Source: Prauserella endophytica
GTDB taxonomy: Bacteria; Actinomycetota; Actinomycetes; Mycobacteriales; Pseudonocardiaceae
Direction of reading: 5' to 3'
DNA length: 64,000 bases
NCBI RefSeq assembly: GCF_005146945.1
Contig: NZ_SWMS01000031.1
Span: 1-64,000 of the forward strand
Shown here: one piece after another, positions 25,586 to 35,641 of the stretch
Numbering within the stretch: the first letter of the stretch is position 1
How the letters are laid out: each line of letters starts with the position of its first letter
Notes under the pieces: model-generated
The model's input: the letters and a program-made list of their open reading frames with translations, nothing else
What the model was told of the DNA's origin: nothing
Database searches by the model: none
Made by a program: the position numbers and the translations under genes

Positions 25586-25726
25586 CGAAGTTCTCAACTG
25601 CTGGTTCATACCATTACCGGCCGTGACCGCCCTGATGTGCTTGAACTCACGCTCTCAGGTGTTGCGAGCGGCGAGGGCGCGGAGTGGTAGCGGGTTTCGG
25701 GGCTAAACGGGATACGGTGTTGCCTC

Positions 25727-26731
25727 GTGACCGCCATACGCGATCGCCGGAGCGATCCTGACGCCGCAGATGACGATGCGCAGATCCCGTGGGATGAGCG
25801 TGCCGTCCTCGGCGCCCGGCGCGGTCTGCCTTGGTGGGGAGCGGTGCTGCTCACCCTCGGCTTGGCAGTGGTGGGCGCCATCGTGGACCTGCAGGTCTCT
25901 GACGACCTGGGCGTGCTGTTCCAGGTGATGTTCCTGATCGGCTCGCTCGCGGCCGTCGCCGCCGTGCAGCGGCGGAACCTGTTCGGGCCGATGGTGCAGC
26001 CGCCACTGATCCTGGCCTTCACGGTCCCGGTGCTGGTGCTGACGGCGTCCGGACTGCCCTCGAGCAGCGACACGCTGGCCAAGGTGCTCGCGATCAGCAC
26101 CCCGCTGATCAACGCGTTCCCGATGATGGCGATCACCACCGGGCTGACCGTGGCGCTCGGCTTCTATCGCATGTACCGCGAGCGGGATCCCGACGCGCCA
26201 GAGAAGGTGCGTGCCAAGGGCACGCGGGCGGAGGACAAGCGCGCGGGCGACCCGGGCCGCAAGCGCGGCCTGGCGAAGCGTGCGAAAGAGACAGACGACG
26301 ACCATCTCGATCGTCCGGAACGAGCGGACCGGGCCGGCAAGCGGCCACCTGAGGGCCGTGGCGAACCGCCGCGGCGTGGACCGGGACAGGGCGGTCCCGC
26401 TGCCGGCGCGGCGGGTGGCCGCAGGCAGCGTCCTGAGGACGCGCCCCGACGTGGCCGGGAGAGGGCCGCCGACCGCGACGCGGGCCCGGGCGGCAAGCCG
26501 CCGCGGGACCAGACGGGGCGGCCGAGGCAGCCGCGCGTTCCTCCGGACGCCGCCGAGCGCAAACGCCGCGTCGAGGAGTGGCCGGACTCGATTCGTGGCC
26601 CCAAGCGGCCACGGCGCACACCACCGCCTTCAGACGAGCCGCCGGGCCGGGGCCGCGGTCCCCGGCGTGAGCCGGGGCGCGACGAACGGCCACCCCGCCG
26701 CAACCGTCCCTGGGACGGCGACCGGGGCTGA
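25727..26731 (+). CDS. DUF6542 membrane protein with long Arg/Pro-rich disordered tail
   Basis: A 334-residue protein. Residues about 35-160 hold four hydrophobic segments (for example AVLLTLGLAVVGAIVDLQV and VLFQVMFLIGSLAAVAAVQ), as in the actinobacterial DUF6542 domain. From residue about 165 to the end the sequence is low complexity, dominated by Arg, Pro, Gly and Asp, and surely disordered and basic. The GTG start at 25727 is set by the frame. The position next to ispH, and on the ychF side, matches Rv1111c of M. tuberculosis. Function unknown. Confidence 0.8.
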   Translation: MTAIRDRRSDPDAADDDAQIPWDERAVLGARRGLPWWGAVLLTLGLAVVGAIVDLQVSDDLGVLFQVMFLIGSLAAVAAVQRRNLFGPMVQPPLILAFTVPVLVLTASGLPSSSDTLAKVLAISTPLINAFPMMAITTGLTVALGFYRMYRERDPDAPEKVRAKGTRAEDKRAGDPGRKRGLAKRAKETDDDHLDRPERADRAGKRPPEGRGEPPRRGPGQGGPAAGAAGGRRQRPEDAPRRGRERAADRDAGPGGKPPRDQTGRPRQPRVPPDAAERKRRVEEWPDSIRGPKRPRRTPPPSDEPPGRGRGPRREPGRDERPPRRNRPWDGDRG

Positions 26732-26749
26732 CGCCGCACTCGCGTCTCC

Positions 26750-27046
26750 GACGCGAAAGCTCCGTTGGCGCTGACGACGGGAGGTTCCGTTCGCAGCGCC
26801 ACCCCGGAGGATCCGCTCGCTTCCGGCGCGGAAGCTCCGCTCGCGCCGACGGTGTGGAGGCTCCGTACACACGGCCGCGCAGATCCATTCGAATGTGGCG
26901 GAAAGGCACCGTTCACACCGACGGCGCGGCCACTCCGTTCGCGACGGTGACGCCGAAACCCCGCTCGCGCCTCCGACCCGGAAGATCCATTCGCACCCGG
27001 CGGAAAAGCACCGCTCACACCGACGGCGCGGCCACTCCGTTCGCGC
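26750..27046. repeat. Degenerate ~26-nt repeat array with 102-nt higher-order unit
   Basis: Twelve copies of a variable motif near TCCGTTCGC occur at 26761, 26786, 26812, 26836, 26862, 26884, 26908, 26934, 26960, 26986, 27010 and 27036, so spacing is 22-26 bases. A four-unit block is itself repeated: 26881-26943 and 26983-27045 are very similar at an offset of 102 bases (for example AGATCCATTCG at both). The period is not a multiple of three, so this is not coding. It fills the gap after the DUF6542 gene. Confidence 0.7.
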
Positions 27047-27060
27047 CGATGAACCGGTCA

Positions 27061-27258
27061 CAGCAAGGCAGGGCCCGGCACGGCAGGGCCCGGCACGGCA
27101 CGGCCGGGCCCAGAGCGGCAGGGCCCGGCACGGCCCAACACGGCAGCCACGCACGGCCAGCCCAACCCAACACGGCCCAACACGGCAGGCACGGCACAGC
27201 AAGGCCAGCCCAACATGGCCCAACACGGCACGGCACGGCACGGCACGGCACGGCACGG
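27061..27258. repeat. Low-complexity GGCAC/GGCCC-rich tract ending in a CACGG microsatellite
   Basis: This 200-bp tract is made of variants of GGGCCCGGCACGGC and GCCCAACACGGC and ends in seven exact tandem CACGG units (27224-27258). It shows A/C strand asymmetry and keeps long open frames only because of composition. No gene is supported between 26732 and 27434. Confidence 0.8.
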
Positions 27259-27356
27259 GCAAGCCTGGACCACGGCCGGGGCTCGGACCATGGACCGTCG
27301 CCGACGCGGAGGCTCCGATCGCCCCGGACCACGGAGCCAACGGTCCGGCACCAACG

Positions 27357-27392
27357 CGAAGGTCCCCTCCGCCGCGGCGAAGGGGACCTTCG
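27357..27392 (-). terminator. Hairpin terminator of ispH
   Basis: Perfect 12-bp arms CGAAGGTCCCCT (27357-27368) and AGGGGACCTTCG (27381-27392) with a 12-base loop lie 42 bp downstream of the ispH stop. There is no T-tract, as is common in high-GC actinobacteria. Confidence 0.75.
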
Positions 27393-27434
27393 GAACAAGC
27401 ACGGCCGAGCCGCCTCGGCGGTCCGGCGAAGGGG

Positions 27435-28472
27435 TCAGCGCACGCTGCTGCGCGCGGTCTCCGAGCCGGACCGGAGCTCCCTCGGCAGCGCGAAGGAGAT
27501 CTTCTCGTTCGCCGTGGTGACCTCCTGCACATCGGCCCAGCCGCGCTCGGCGAGCCACTCCAGGAGCTCCATCACGAGCACGTCCGGCACCGAGGCGCCG
27601 CTGGTGACACCGACAGTCTCGACGCCGTCCAGCCAGGCCTCGTCCACCTCGTGCGCGTAGTCGACCAGGTGCGAGTCGCGGGCGCCCGCCTGGAGCGCCA
27701 CCTCCACGAGCCGCTGCGAGTTCGACGAGTTGGCAGAGCCGACCACGAGCACCAGATCGCATTCGGCGGCCATGGCCTTGACGGCCACCTGGCGATTCGA
27801 GGTCGCGTAGCAGATGTCGTCGCTGGGCGGGTCCGAGATCTCGGGGAAACGCTCGCGCAGCTGGTCGACGCGCTCCATGGTCTCGTCGACGCTCAGCGTG
27901 GTCTGGGAGAGCCACACGACCTTGGACGGGTCGCGCACCTGGACCTTCTCGACGTCTTCCTCGGTGTCGACGAGCTGCACGCGGTCCGGCGCCTCACCGG
28001 AGGTGCCCTCGACCTCCTCGTGCCCGGCGTGGCCGATCAGCATGATGTCGTAGTCGTCGCGCGCGAACCGGTTGACCTCCTTGTGGACCTTGGTCACGAG
28101 AGGGCAGGTCGCGTCGATCGTGCGCAGGTTCCGCTCCTCCGCCTCGGCCCGCACCGCCGGGGAGATGCCGTGCGCGGAGAAGACCACGAGGCCGCCCTCG
28201 GGCACCTCGGACGTCTCGTCGACGAACACGACCCCGCGCTCACGCAGAGTGTCCACGACGTGACGGTTGTGCACGATCTCCTTCCGGACGTACACCGGCG
28301 GGCCGTGCATCTCGAGCGCCTTCTCGACGGTGATCACGGCACGGTCGACACCGGCGCAGTACCCGCGCGGCTTCGCCAGCAGAACGCGCTTACCACCGGA
28401 GACGGACGCGTCGTCGGCAGACGGCACCGATACGCTGGTAGCAGGCTCTGTTCCGGGACTCGCTGCACTCAT
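27435..28472 (-). CDS. ispH: 4-hydroxy-3-methylbut-2-enyl diphosphate reductase
   Basis: A 345-residue IspH/LytB. The three [4Fe-4S] cysteines are Cys39 (GYCAGV), Cys123 ([11 protein letters not shown]) and Cys221 ([11 protein letters not shown]); the catalytic motif TTLSVDET is present. The enzyme makes IPP and DMAPP in the last step of the MEP pathway. The ATG at 28472 is chosen over an in-frame ATG 66 bases further up, and it leaves a 25-residue variable leader typical of actinobacteria. A hairpin terminator follows. Confidence 0.96.
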   Translation of the reverse strand: MSAASPGTEPATSVSVPSADDASVSGGKRVLLAKPRGYCAGVDRAVITVEKALEMHGPPVYVRKEIVHNRHVVDTLRERGVVFVDETSEVPEGGLVVFSAHGISPAVRAEAEERNLRTIDATCPLVTKVHKEVNRFARDDYDIMLIGHAGHEEVEGTSGEAPDRVQLVDTEEDVEKVQVRDPSKVVWLSQTTLSVDETMERVDQLRERFPEISDPPSDDICYATSNRQVAVKAMAAECDLVLVVGSANSSNSQRLVEVALQAGARDSHLVDYAHEVDEAWLDGVETVGVTSGASVPDVLVMELLEWLAERGWADVQEVTTANEKISFALPRELRSGSETARSSVR

Positions 28473-28591
28473 GCCACCCAGGGTACGGGTGCGACAGGCC
28501 CGGCAAGCCGGGAGACGCTTTCCTGGGATGCGCGACACGCGTTAACCCATTCGGCTGGGCAGGATGAACCATGTGCGGCAGGCTTAGGGAC

Positions 28592-29185
28592 ATGAAGCAA
28601 CTCCCGTTCCCCGTCCGGGTGGCCGCGGGGCTCGCGGTCACGACCGCCGAGCGGGTTCGCGACCTTCCCAAGCAGCTCACGGAGCTTCCGGTGACGGTCG
28701 CCAGCCAGGTGCTGCAGGCCTCGATGCGCGTGCAGCAGCACGTCACCGAGCTGGCGATCAAGGGGGACGACGCGCTGTCCTCGCTGCGTCCCGCCGAGGA
28801 GGCGCCGAGCTGGGCGACGTTCGACGAGGACCTGGAGGAACCGCCGAGCACTCCCGCGCCCAACGGGCACCGCCCCGCCACGGCGTTCGACGACCCGTGG
28901 GGCGCCGAGGAGCGCGCGCTCGCCGAGGAGCACACCGAGGGCGAGTTCGACAGCCCGGGAGCGCCCAGCGCGGGACCGGCGGGCGTCACCGACTACGACT
29001 CGCTCACGCTGCCGCAGCTCAGAGCGCGCCTGCGCCGGTACACGCTGACCCAGCTGGAGGAGCTGCTCGCCTACGAGCGCGACCACGCCAACCGGCCCTC
29101 GTTCACCGGCATGCTGACCCGCCGCATCGGCAACGTGCGGGCCGAGCAGGCCGAAGGCGACTCCGAGGACACGACCGAACGGTGA
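28592..29185 (+). CDS. Lipid droplet-associated protein (Rv1109c-like)
   Basis: A 197-residue protein starting [20 protein letters not shown]. An amphipathic, Ala/Val-rich N-terminal third (residues 1-70), a Pro/Glu-rich disordered centre and a C-terminal helical part ([26 protein letters not shown]) resemble actinobacterial lipid-droplet-associated proteins such as Rv1109c. It probably coats triacylglycerol inclusions. It overlaps xseA by 4 bp (GTGA) and is divergent from ispH. Confidence 0.75.
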   Translation: MKQLPFPVRVAAGLAVTTAERVRDLPKQLTELPVTVASQVLQASMRVQQHVTELAIKGDDALSSLRPAEEAPSWATFDEDLEEPPSTPAPNGHRPATAFDDPWGAEERALAEEHTEGEFDSPGAPSAGPAGVTDYDSLTLPQLRARLRRYTLTQLEELLAYERDHANRPSFTGMLTRRIGNVRAEQAEGDSEDTTER

Positions 29186-30444
29186 GCAGCGGCACCGAAC
29201 CCGTCACCCGGCCGTCCGGCCAGGCCTCCACCGCGGAGAGCCCCTGGCCGGTCCGCACGGTCGCCCGCAAGATCGCGGACTGGATCCACCGCCTCGGCAC
29301 GGTCTGGGTCGAGGGCCAGGTCACCCAGATCTCCGCGCGGCCGGGCACGTCGACGGCATTCCTGACGCTGCGCGACCCGGCCGCCGACGTCTCGATGTCG
29401 GTGACCTGCCCGATGCGCCTGCTGCGCTCCATCGATCCGCCGCTGCGCGACGGCGCGAGCGTGGTCGTGCACGCCAAGCCGACGTTCTTCCTGGGCAGGG
29501 GAACGCTGAGCCTGCGGGCCAACGAGATCCGCGCGGTCGGCATCGGCGAGCTGCTCGCGCGCATCGAGCGGCTGCGCAAGCTGCTCGGCGCGGAGGGGCT
29601 CTTCGCGCCCGAGCGCAAGCGCAGGCTGCCGTTCCTGCCCAAGGGGGTAGGCCTCATCACCGGCCGGGCGTCGGCCGCCGAGCACGACGTGCTGGTGAAC
29701 GCGCAGGCCCGCTGGCCCGCCGTCAAGTTCCACGTCGTCAACACCGCCGTCCAGGGCGTGAACGCGGTGCCGCAGATCGTCCGCGCACTTTCCACTTTGG
29801 ACGCCAATCCCGAGGTGGACGTGATCGTGATCGCTCGCGGCGGCGGCAGCGTTGAAGACCTGCTGCCGTTCTCGGACGAGACGCTGTGCCGGGCCGTCGC
29901 CGCGGCGGGCACGCCGGTGGTCAGCGCGATCGGGCACGAGCCCGACTCTCCGCTGCTCGACCACGTCGCCGACCTGCGCTGCTCGACGCCGACCGACGCC
30001 GCCAAGCGCGTGGTGCCGGACGTGCGCGAGGAGACCGCCAGGGTGCACCAGCTGCGCGACCGGGGCCGCAGGGCGCTCCACGGCTGGGTCGACACGCAAT
30101 GCCGTCTGCTCGACCAGCTCCGCAGCCGCCCCTCGCTGGCCGATCCGCTCGGACCGATCGAGCGCAGGGCCGACGAGGTCGAGCTGAACGTCGAGCGCGG
30201 AAGGCGAGCGATCTTGACCACACTCGCGCACGAGCAGAGCGCGCTGACCTCAGCTCGCGCGCGGCTCACCGCGCTCGGGCCTTCGGCGACGCTCGAACGC
30301 GGGTACGCGGTCGTGCAGTTCTCGGACGAGGAAGGCAACCTCAGGGTGCTCCGATCGGTCTCTCAGATTGCCGAAGGAGCCGCACTGCGCGTGCGCGTTG
30401 CCGACGGCGCGATCCGAGCGACCGCCCTCGCACCCGAGGAGTGA
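29182..30444 (+). CDS. xseA: Exodeoxyribonuclease VII large subunit
   Basis: A 420-residue XseA with an N-terminal OB fold ([22 protein letters not shown] split over residues 45-70), the catalytic core with [28 protein letters not shown] and SAIGHEPD, and C-terminal helices. With XseB it degrades single-stranded DNA into oligonucleotides. The GTG start overlaps the preceding gene's stop. A small unknown gene separates it from xseB. Confidence 0.95.
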   Translation: MSSGTEPVTRPSGQASTAESPWPVRTVARKIADWIHRLGTVWVEGQVTQISARPGTSTAFLTLRDPAADVSMSVTCPMRLLRSIDPPLRDGASVVVHAKPTFFLGRGTLSLRANEIRAVGIGELLARIERLRKLLGAEGLFAPERKRRLPFLPKGVGLITGRASAAEHDVLVNAQARWPAVKFHVVNTAVQGVNAVPQIVRALSTLDANPEVDVIVIARGGGSVEDLLPFSDETLCRAVAAAGTPVVSAIGHEPDSPLLDHVADLRCSTPTDAAKRVVPDVREETARVHQLRDRGRRALHGWVDTQCRLLDQLRSRPSLADPLGPIERRADEVELNVERGRRAILTTLAHEQSALTSARARLTALGPSATLERGYAVVQFSDEEGNLRVLRSVSQIAEGAALRVRVADGAIRATALAPEE

Positions 30445-30446
30445 GG

Positions 30447-30869
30447 ATGCAGCACTGCACGTTCCTCCCGCTGACGACCGATGCCGCCGCCCGCCTCTGC
30501 CGGAGCACGACCGGTGAGCGGCACGGCAGGGCGAGGGTCGTCCGGCACCGGGCCGCCGAGGTCGAGACCGCCGCGGCGCACTGCTGGACCGCGCTGCTCG
30601 CAGGCTGCGACACGGCGGGCAGGTGGGAGCTGGGGCCGCGGCTGCGCAGGCTCTCGGAGGCCACGTCCCTCTACACGGGCACCCGCTGGTGGTTCGCCGA
30701 CGGGTCGGTGCACCGCAGGCGCGTCGCGGGCGCCCAGTCCTCCATCGAGGACGCGATCGCGGACGGTGACGGCGGGGAGTTCGCCAGGGCCTTCGTCGGC
30801 TACGACCACGCCATGGCCAGCGCGGTAGTGTGCGCTGCGAGCACCACCCGCCAACGATCGAGAGCGTGA
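30447..30869 (+). CDS. Hypothetical protein between xseA and xseB (140 aa)
   Basis: A 140-residue unrecognised cytoplasmic protein starting MQHCTFLPLTTDAAARLCRS, two bases after the xseA stop. It is basic, with several Cys residues and a WWFADGSVHRRR segment. It ends 9 bp before the xseB start, so it is inside the exonuclease VII operon. The xse genes are usually adjacent, so this is a lineage insertion. No domain can be named. Confidence 0.6.
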   Translation: MQHCTFLPLTTDAAARLCRSTTGERHGRARVVRHRAAEVETAAAHCWTALLAGCDTAGRWELGPRLRRLSEATSLYTGTRWWFADGSVHRRRVAGAQSSIEDAIADGDGGEFARAFVGYDHAMASAVVCAASTTRQRSRA

Positions 30870-30878
30870 GACAACAGC

Positions 30879-31148
30879 GTGAGCGAACCAGACGGCACGG
30901 CCGAACTCGGCTACGAGCAGGCCCGCGACCAGCTCATCGAGGTGGTGCGCGGCCTCGAGGCCGGTGGCCTCTCCCTTGAGGAGTCGCTCGCGCTCTGGGA
31001 GAAGGGCGAGCGGCTGGCGCGGCTGTGCGAGAAACACCTCGAGGGCGCCCGTGAGCGGATCGAGGCTGCCCTGGCTACCGTGGAGGACGCGCCGGACACC
31101 GAGACCACCGAGGATGCCGAAGGCTCCGCCGGCCGCGACTCGGAGTGA
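30879..31148 (+). CDS. xseB: Exodeoxyribonuclease VII small subunit
   Basis: An 89-residue XseB. The two-helix core [20 protein letters not shown] and [20 protein letters not shown], ending in [10 protein letters not shown], matches the family; the tail is acidic. Several XseB chains bind the helical arms of XseA in the nuclease. It starts at GTG 30879. Confidence 0.93.
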   Translation: MSEPDGTAELGYEQARDQLIEVVRGLEAGGLSLEESLALWEKGERLARLCEKHLEGARERIEAALATVEDAPDTETTEDAEGSAGRDSE

Positions 31149-31255
31149 CGTCCGCGACAACTGTGAGCGTCCGATTCGGCACGCCGCCTGGTTAAGGTGA
31201 GGCGGGCCGTATGCAGGTGACGCCAGCGTCGACAACGCCATCCGGGAGGCAGCAG

Positions 31256-32314
31256 ATGACCGCCGACAACACGTCCTCGAGCTCGACGAGACGCGTAGAG
31301 GCTCCGGACCGCAACCTCGCGATGGAACTCGTCCGGGTCACCGAGGCCGCGGCGATGGCCGCCGGCCGCTGGGTCGGCAAGGGCGACAAGAACGGCGGTG
31401 ACGGCGCGGCGGTCGACGCGATGCGCCAGCTCATCGGCACGGTCTCGATGCGCGGTGTCGTCGTGATCGGCGAGGGCGAGAAGGACGAGGCGCCCATGCT
31501 GTACAACGGCGAGGAGGTCGGCAACGGCGACGGGCCCGACTGCGACGTCGCCGTGGACCCCATCGACGGCACGACGCTGATGTCCAAGGGCATGCCCAAC
31601 GCGCTCGCGGTGCTCGCGGTCGCCGAGCGCGGCGCGATGTTCGACCCTTCCGCGGTGTTCTACATGGAGAAGCTCGCCGTGGGCCCCGAGGCCGCAGGCG
31701 CGGTGGACCTCTCGGCGCCGATCGCGGAGAACATCCGGCGTGTGGCGAAGGCCAAGCACAGCGGGGTTTCCGACGTCACGGTGTGCATCCTCGACCGGCC
31801 GCGCCACGAGGGGATCGTCAAGGAGGTCCGCGAGGCGGGCGCCCGCATCCGGTTCATCAGCGACGGCGACGTCGCCGGCGCGATCGCGGCGGCGCGGCCC
31901 ACCACAGGTGTGGACATGCTGCTCGGCATCGGCGGCACGCCGGAGGGCATCATCGCGGCGTGCGCCATGAAGTGCCTCGGCGGTGAGCTGCAGGGCAGGC
32001 TGTGGCCGAAGGACGACGCCGAGCGGGAGAGGGCCGTCGCGGCCGGCCACGACCTCGACCGCGTGCTCGGCACCGACGACCTCGTGCGCGGCGACAACGT
32101 GTTCTTCTGCGCCACCGGCGTCACCGACGGCGACCTGCTGCGCGGCGTGCACTACCGCTCAGGCGGCGCGACGACGCAGTCGATCGTGATGCGCTCCAAG
32201 TCGGGCACCGTGCGGTTGATCGACGGCTACCACCGGCTGACCAAGCTGCGTTCGTACTCGTCGGTCGACTTCGACGGCAGCGGCGCCGACGACGTCGTCC
32301 CGCCGATTCCCTGA
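31256..32314 (+). CDS. glpX: Class II fructose-1,6-bisphosphatase
   Basis: A 352-residue GlpX with the metal/phosphate motifs [47 protein letters not shown] and [14 protein letters not shown]. It dephosphorylates fructose-1,6-bisphosphate in gluconeogenesis and is the essential FBPase in many actinobacteria. The ATG at 31256 is used because GGGAGG lies 7 bp upstream; an ATG at 31211 would add 15 residues. Its stop overlaps the protease ATG by one base (TGATG). Confidence 0.95.
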   Translation: MTADNTSSSSTRRVEAPDRNLAMELVRVTEAAAMAAGRWVGKGDKNGGDGAAVDAMRQLIGTVSMRGVVVIGEGEKDEAPMLYNGEEVGNGDGPDCDVAVDPIDGTTLMSKGMPNALAVLAVAERGAMFDPSAVFYMEKLAVGPEAAGAVDLSAPIAENIRRVAKAKHSGVSDVTVCILDRPRHEGIVKEVREAGARIRFISDGDVAGAIAAARPTTGVDMLLGIGGTPEGIIAACAMKCLGGELQGRLWPKDDAERERAVAAGHDLDRVLGTDDLVRGDNVFFCATGVTDGDLLRGVHYRSGGATTQSIVMRSKSGTVRLIDGYHRLTKLRSYSSVDFDGSGADDVVPPIP

Positions 32315-33111
32315 TGCGGGTGGTCCGGCGCCGACTCGCGGCTGTGCTCGCGGCCGCCGTCGTCCTGTTGTGCTCGTGGCCCGCTCCGGCGTCGGCGGTG
32401 CAGCCACTGCTCGTCGGAGGGGTCGACGCCGACCAGAACTACCCGTTCATGACCGCGCTGGAGCTGCCCTCCGGTGAGCACCTGTGCGGTGCCTCCCTGG
32501 TCCGGCCCGGCTGGCTGGTCACCGCGGCGCACTGCGTGCAGGGCAGGACGCTCGACGGATTCACGGCCAGGGTCGGCAGCAACGACCGCACCCAGGGCGG
32601 CGAGGTCGCCAAGCCGGCCGAGATCGTGGTGCATCCCGACTACGACCCGGCCGGTCCGGGCGGTGACATCGCGCTCGTGCGGCTGGCCACGCCGGTCAAG
32701 GCGGTGCCGGTCGAGCTGGGCACGCAGGCCGGGGCGGGCACTCCCACCCGTCTGCTCGGCTGGGGCCAGACGTGCCCTGAGCAGAACTGCGGACCGAACC
32801 CGGCGATGCTGAAGCAGCTGGACACCACGATCGTGGATGGCAAGGGCTGCACGGGCTTCGACGCGGCGGTGGAGCTGTGCACCGGCAACCCCGGCGGCAC
32901 GAAGGGCGCGTGCTACGGCGACTCGGGCGGGCCGCAGCTCGTGCGGGTCGAGGAGCGCTGGCAGCTGGTCGGCGTTTCCAGCCGCCCAGGCAACGACGAC
33001 GCGAAGTGCGCCACCGGCCCTTCGATCTACACGTCGGCGGTGGCCTACACGCAGTGGATCAACGAGCGGACCGCGCCACCACCGCCTCAGGAGCCGGAAC
33101 CGGCACCGTGA
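32314..33111 (+). CDS. Secreted trypsin-like serine protease
   Basis: A 265-residue S1 protease with a signal peptide (about 1-28, ending PASAV) and the mature fold starting near LLVGGVDADQNYPF. The triad is His73 (TAAHC), Asp118 (GGDIALVRL) and Ser204 (GDSGGP). A position-189-like residue in KGACYGDSGG suggests a non-basic specificity, but that is uncertain. The tail is Pro rich. It overlaps glpX by one base, so it may be translated by re-initiation. Confidence 0.9.
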   Translation: MRVVRRRLAAVLAAAVVLLCSWPAPASAVQPLLVGGVDADQNYPFMTALELPSGEHLCGASLVRPGWLVTAAHCVQGRTLDGFTARVGSNDRTQGGEVAKPAEIVVHPDYDPAGPGGDIALVRLATPVKAVPVELGTQAGAGTPTRLLGWGQTCPEQNCGPNPAMLKQLDTTIVDGKGCTGFDAAVELCTGNPGGTKGACYGDSGGPQLVRVEERWQLVGVSSRPGNDDAKCATGPSIYTSAVAYTQWINERTAPPPPQEPEPAP

Positions 33112-33114
33112 GGC

Positions 33115-34101
33115 TCACTCCGCGTTGCTGGAGTGGCCGGGGAACAGGTGCGCATCGGGGTTGAGGGTCACGGCGATGTTGTTGATCGCCGTCGCGGCCT
33201 CACCGAAGCCGGTGGCGATGAGCTTGACCTTGCCGGGATAGGCGGCCACGTCGCCTGCGGCGAAGACGCGGTCCCGCGCGGTGGCCATCGTGGAGTCCAC
33301 CGCGATGGCGCGGTGATCGATCTTCAGGCCCCAGTTCTCGATGGGCCCGAGGTCGGCGGTGAAGCCGAGCGCGGCCACGACGGTCTGGGCGGGCAGCACG
33401 ACGCGCTCGCCGCCCTTGAGCTCCAGTTCCACCTCGGCCAGCTCACCGTCGCGGTCGCGCAGTGCGGTCACTTCGGCGTCGGTGATGATGCGGGCACCGC
33501 CTTCACGGGCCTGGCGCACGATCGACTCCGCGGCGCGGAACCTCGCCCGCCGGTGCACGAGCGCGACGCTGTTGGCGATGGGCTGCAGAGCGAGCACCCA
33601 GTCGAACGCCGAGTCACCGCCGCCGACCACGACCACGTCCTGCCCGGCGTGCGCGTCTAGCGCGGGCACGAAGTGCACGAGGCCCCTGCCGAGCCACCCG
33701 TCGCCCGCCGGCAGTGGGCGTGGGGTGAACTCGCCGATGCCCGCGGTGATCAGCACGGCGCCGGCACGCACGACCTCGCCGCCGTCGAGCGTCATCTCCA
33801 GGCCCGAGTCCGTGGTGGTCAGCGCCTCCGCCTTACGCCCGAGCAGGTAGGTGGGATTCCACTGCCCCGCCTGCTCCACGAGCCCCTTGATGAGGTCCCG
33901 CCCGCGCACGGCGGGGAACCCGCCGACGTCGTAGATCAGCTTTTCCGGGTACATCGCGGTGACCTGTCCGCCCGCTTCCGGCAGCGAGTCGACGATCGCC
34001 GTCGACAGGCCGCGGAAACCCGCGTAGTAGGCCGCGAACAAGCCGGTCGGCCCCGCCCCGACGATCAGCACGTCGACGCTGGACTCCATGGGCGAGCCCA
34101 T
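33115..34101 (-). CDS. Ferredoxin--NADP+ reductase, thioredoxin-reductase-like type
   Basis: A 328-residue flavoprotein with the FAD motif [20 protein letters not shown], the NADP motif [14 protein letters not shown] and [19 protein letters not shown] near the C-terminus. It lacks the CxxC of thioredoxin reductases and so fits the YumC-type ferredoxin/flavodoxin reductase group. The ATG at 34101 follows a ribosome-like AAGGGCGGTGAG. It converges on the protease gene and is divergent from fum. Confidence 0.85.
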   Translation of the reverse strand: MGSPMESSVDVLIVGAGPTGLFAAYYAGFRGLSTAIVDSLPEAGGQVTAMYPEKLIYDVGGFPAVRGRDLIKGLVEQAGQWNPTYLLGRKAEALTTTDSGLEMTLDGGEVVRAGAVLITAGIGEFTPRPLPAGDGWLGRGLVHFVPALDAHAGQDVVVVGGGDSAFDWVLALQPIANSVALVHRRARFRAAESIVRQAREGGARIITDAEVTALRDRDGELAEVELELKGGERVVLPAQTVVAALGFTADLGPIENWGLKIDHRAIAVDSTMATARDRVFAAGDVAAYPGKVKLIATGFGEAATAINNIAVTLNPDAHLFPGHSSNAE

Positions 34102-34203
34102 TGGCTCACCGCCCTTCCGCCAGTGGTGGGTGGCAGTCTCGTAACCGATCTTAGTGCGCGAGGACACCGGGCGGTCGGGTTTGCGCTAGGCCAGACTGGC
34201 GCT

Positions 34204-35601
34204 ATGGCTGAACAGCGATACCGGATCGAGCACGACACGATGGGCGAGGTCAAGGTGCCCGCCGACGCCCTGTACCGCGCGCAGACGCAGCGCGCCGTCG
34301 AGAACTTCCCGATCTCCGGCCGTGGCCTCGAGCGTGCCCAGATCCGCGCGCTCGGCCTGCTCAAGGCCGCCGCCGCGCGCGTCAACGCCCGGCTCGGCGT
34401 GCTGGACGGCGACGTGGCCGCCGCCATCGCGAAGGCAGCCGACGAGGTCGCCGAGGGCGCCCACGACGAGCACTTCCCGATCGACGTGTTCCAGACCGGT
34501 TCCGGCACGTCGTCGAACATGAACGCCAACGAGGTGATCGCGACGCTCGCCTCGCGCTCCCTTGGCCGTGACGTGCACCCGAACGATCACGTCAACGCGT
34601 CGCAGTCGTCCAACGACACGTTCCCGACCACCATCCACGTCGCGGCCACGGAGGCCGTGCTGACCGACGTGGTGCCCGCGCTGGACCACCTGGCGACCGT
34701 GATCGAGCAGCGGGCAGCCGAATGGCAGGACGTCGTGAAGTCGGGCCGCACGCACCTGATGGACGCGGTGCCGATCACGCTGGGCCAGGAGGCGGGCGCG
34801 TGGGCCGCGCAGGTCCGGTTCGGCATCGAGCGGCTGCGCAGCGGCCTGCCGAGGCTCGGCGAGCTGCCGATCGGCGGCACGGCGGTGGGCTCGGGGCTCA
34901 ACGCGCCGGACGGCTTCGGCTCGGCCGTGGCCGGGGAGCTGGCGAAGGTCACCGGGCTGCCGCTGACGGAGGCGCGCGACCACTTCGAGGCGCAGGCGGC
35001 ACAGGACGGCGTCGTGGAGACGTCGGGGCACCTGCGCACGGTCGCGGTGTCGCTGAACAAGATCGCCAACGACCTGCGCTGGCTGGGCTCGGGCCCGCGC
35101 ACCGGCCTCGCGGAGCTGGCCCTTCCGGACCTGCAGCCGGGCAGCTCGATCATGCCGGGCAAGGTCAACCCGGTGATTCCGGAGGCCACGCTTCAGGTGG
35201 TGGCGCAGGTGATCGGCAACGACGCGGCCGTCGCGTTCGCGGGCGCGCAGGGCAACTTCCAGCTCAACGTCAACCTGCCGGTGATCGCGCGCAACGTGCT
35301 GGAGTCGGCGCGGCTGCTCGCCGCGGTGTCGCGGCTGCTGGCGGACAAGGTCTTCGCTGGGCTGACCGTCAACACCGAGCGCACGCGGGCCTACGCCGAG
35401 GGCTCCCCGTCGATCGTCACGCCGCTGAACAAGTATCTCGGATACGAGGAGGCGGCGGCCGTGGCGAAGCAGGCGCTCAAGGAGCTGAAGACGATCAGGG
35501 AGGTCGTGCTGGAGCGCGGTCACGTCAGGGACGGCAAGCTCACCGAGGAGCAGCTCGACGAGGCGCTCGACGTGCTGCGGATGGCGCGCGGCGGCAGGTA
35601 G
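34204..35601 (+). CDS. fum: Class II fumarate hydratase
   Basis: A 465-residue fumarase. It has the superfamily signature [11 protein letters not shown], the catalytic loop [17 protein letters not shown] and [14 protein letters not shown] near residue 100. It interconverts fumarate and malate in the TCA cycle. It starts at ATG 34204. In M. tuberculosis fum is adjacent to glpX; here two genes lie between. Confidence 0.95.
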   Translation: MAEQRYRIEHDTMGEVKVPADALYRAQTQRAVENFPISGRGLERAQIRALGLLKAAAARVNARLGVLDGDVAAAIAKAADEVAEGAHDEHFPIDVFQTGSGTSSNMNANEVIATLASRSLGRDVHPNDHVNASQSSNDTFPTTIHVAATEAVLTDVVPALDHLATVIEQRAAEWQDVVKSGRTHLMDAVPITLGQEAGAWAAQVRFGIERLRSGLPRLGELPIGGTAVGSGLNAPDGFGSAVAGELAKVTGLPLTEARDHFEAQAAQDGVVETSGHLRTVAVSLNKIANDLRWLGSGPRTGLAELALPDLQPGSSIMPGKVNPVIPEATLQVVAQVIGNDAAVAFAGAQGNFQLNVNLPVIARNVLESARLLAAVSRLLADKVFAGLTVNTERTRAYAEGSPSIVTPLNKYLGYEEAAAVAKQALKELKTIREVVLERGHVRDGKLTEEQLDEALDVLRMARGGR

Positions 35602-35641
35602 GGGGCCACCAGCGGGTGGGGCCTCCGTTCGCCTGCGTGCA

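Noticed and set aside
26750-27046. Possible CRISPR array
   Set aside because: Units are degenerate, have no unique spacers between conserved repeats, and no cas gene is near.
26732-27434. Long open frames in the repeat-rich gap on both strands
   Set aside because: They arise from GC-rich low complexity, the repeat period is not a multiple of three, and no ribosome site or domain is seen.
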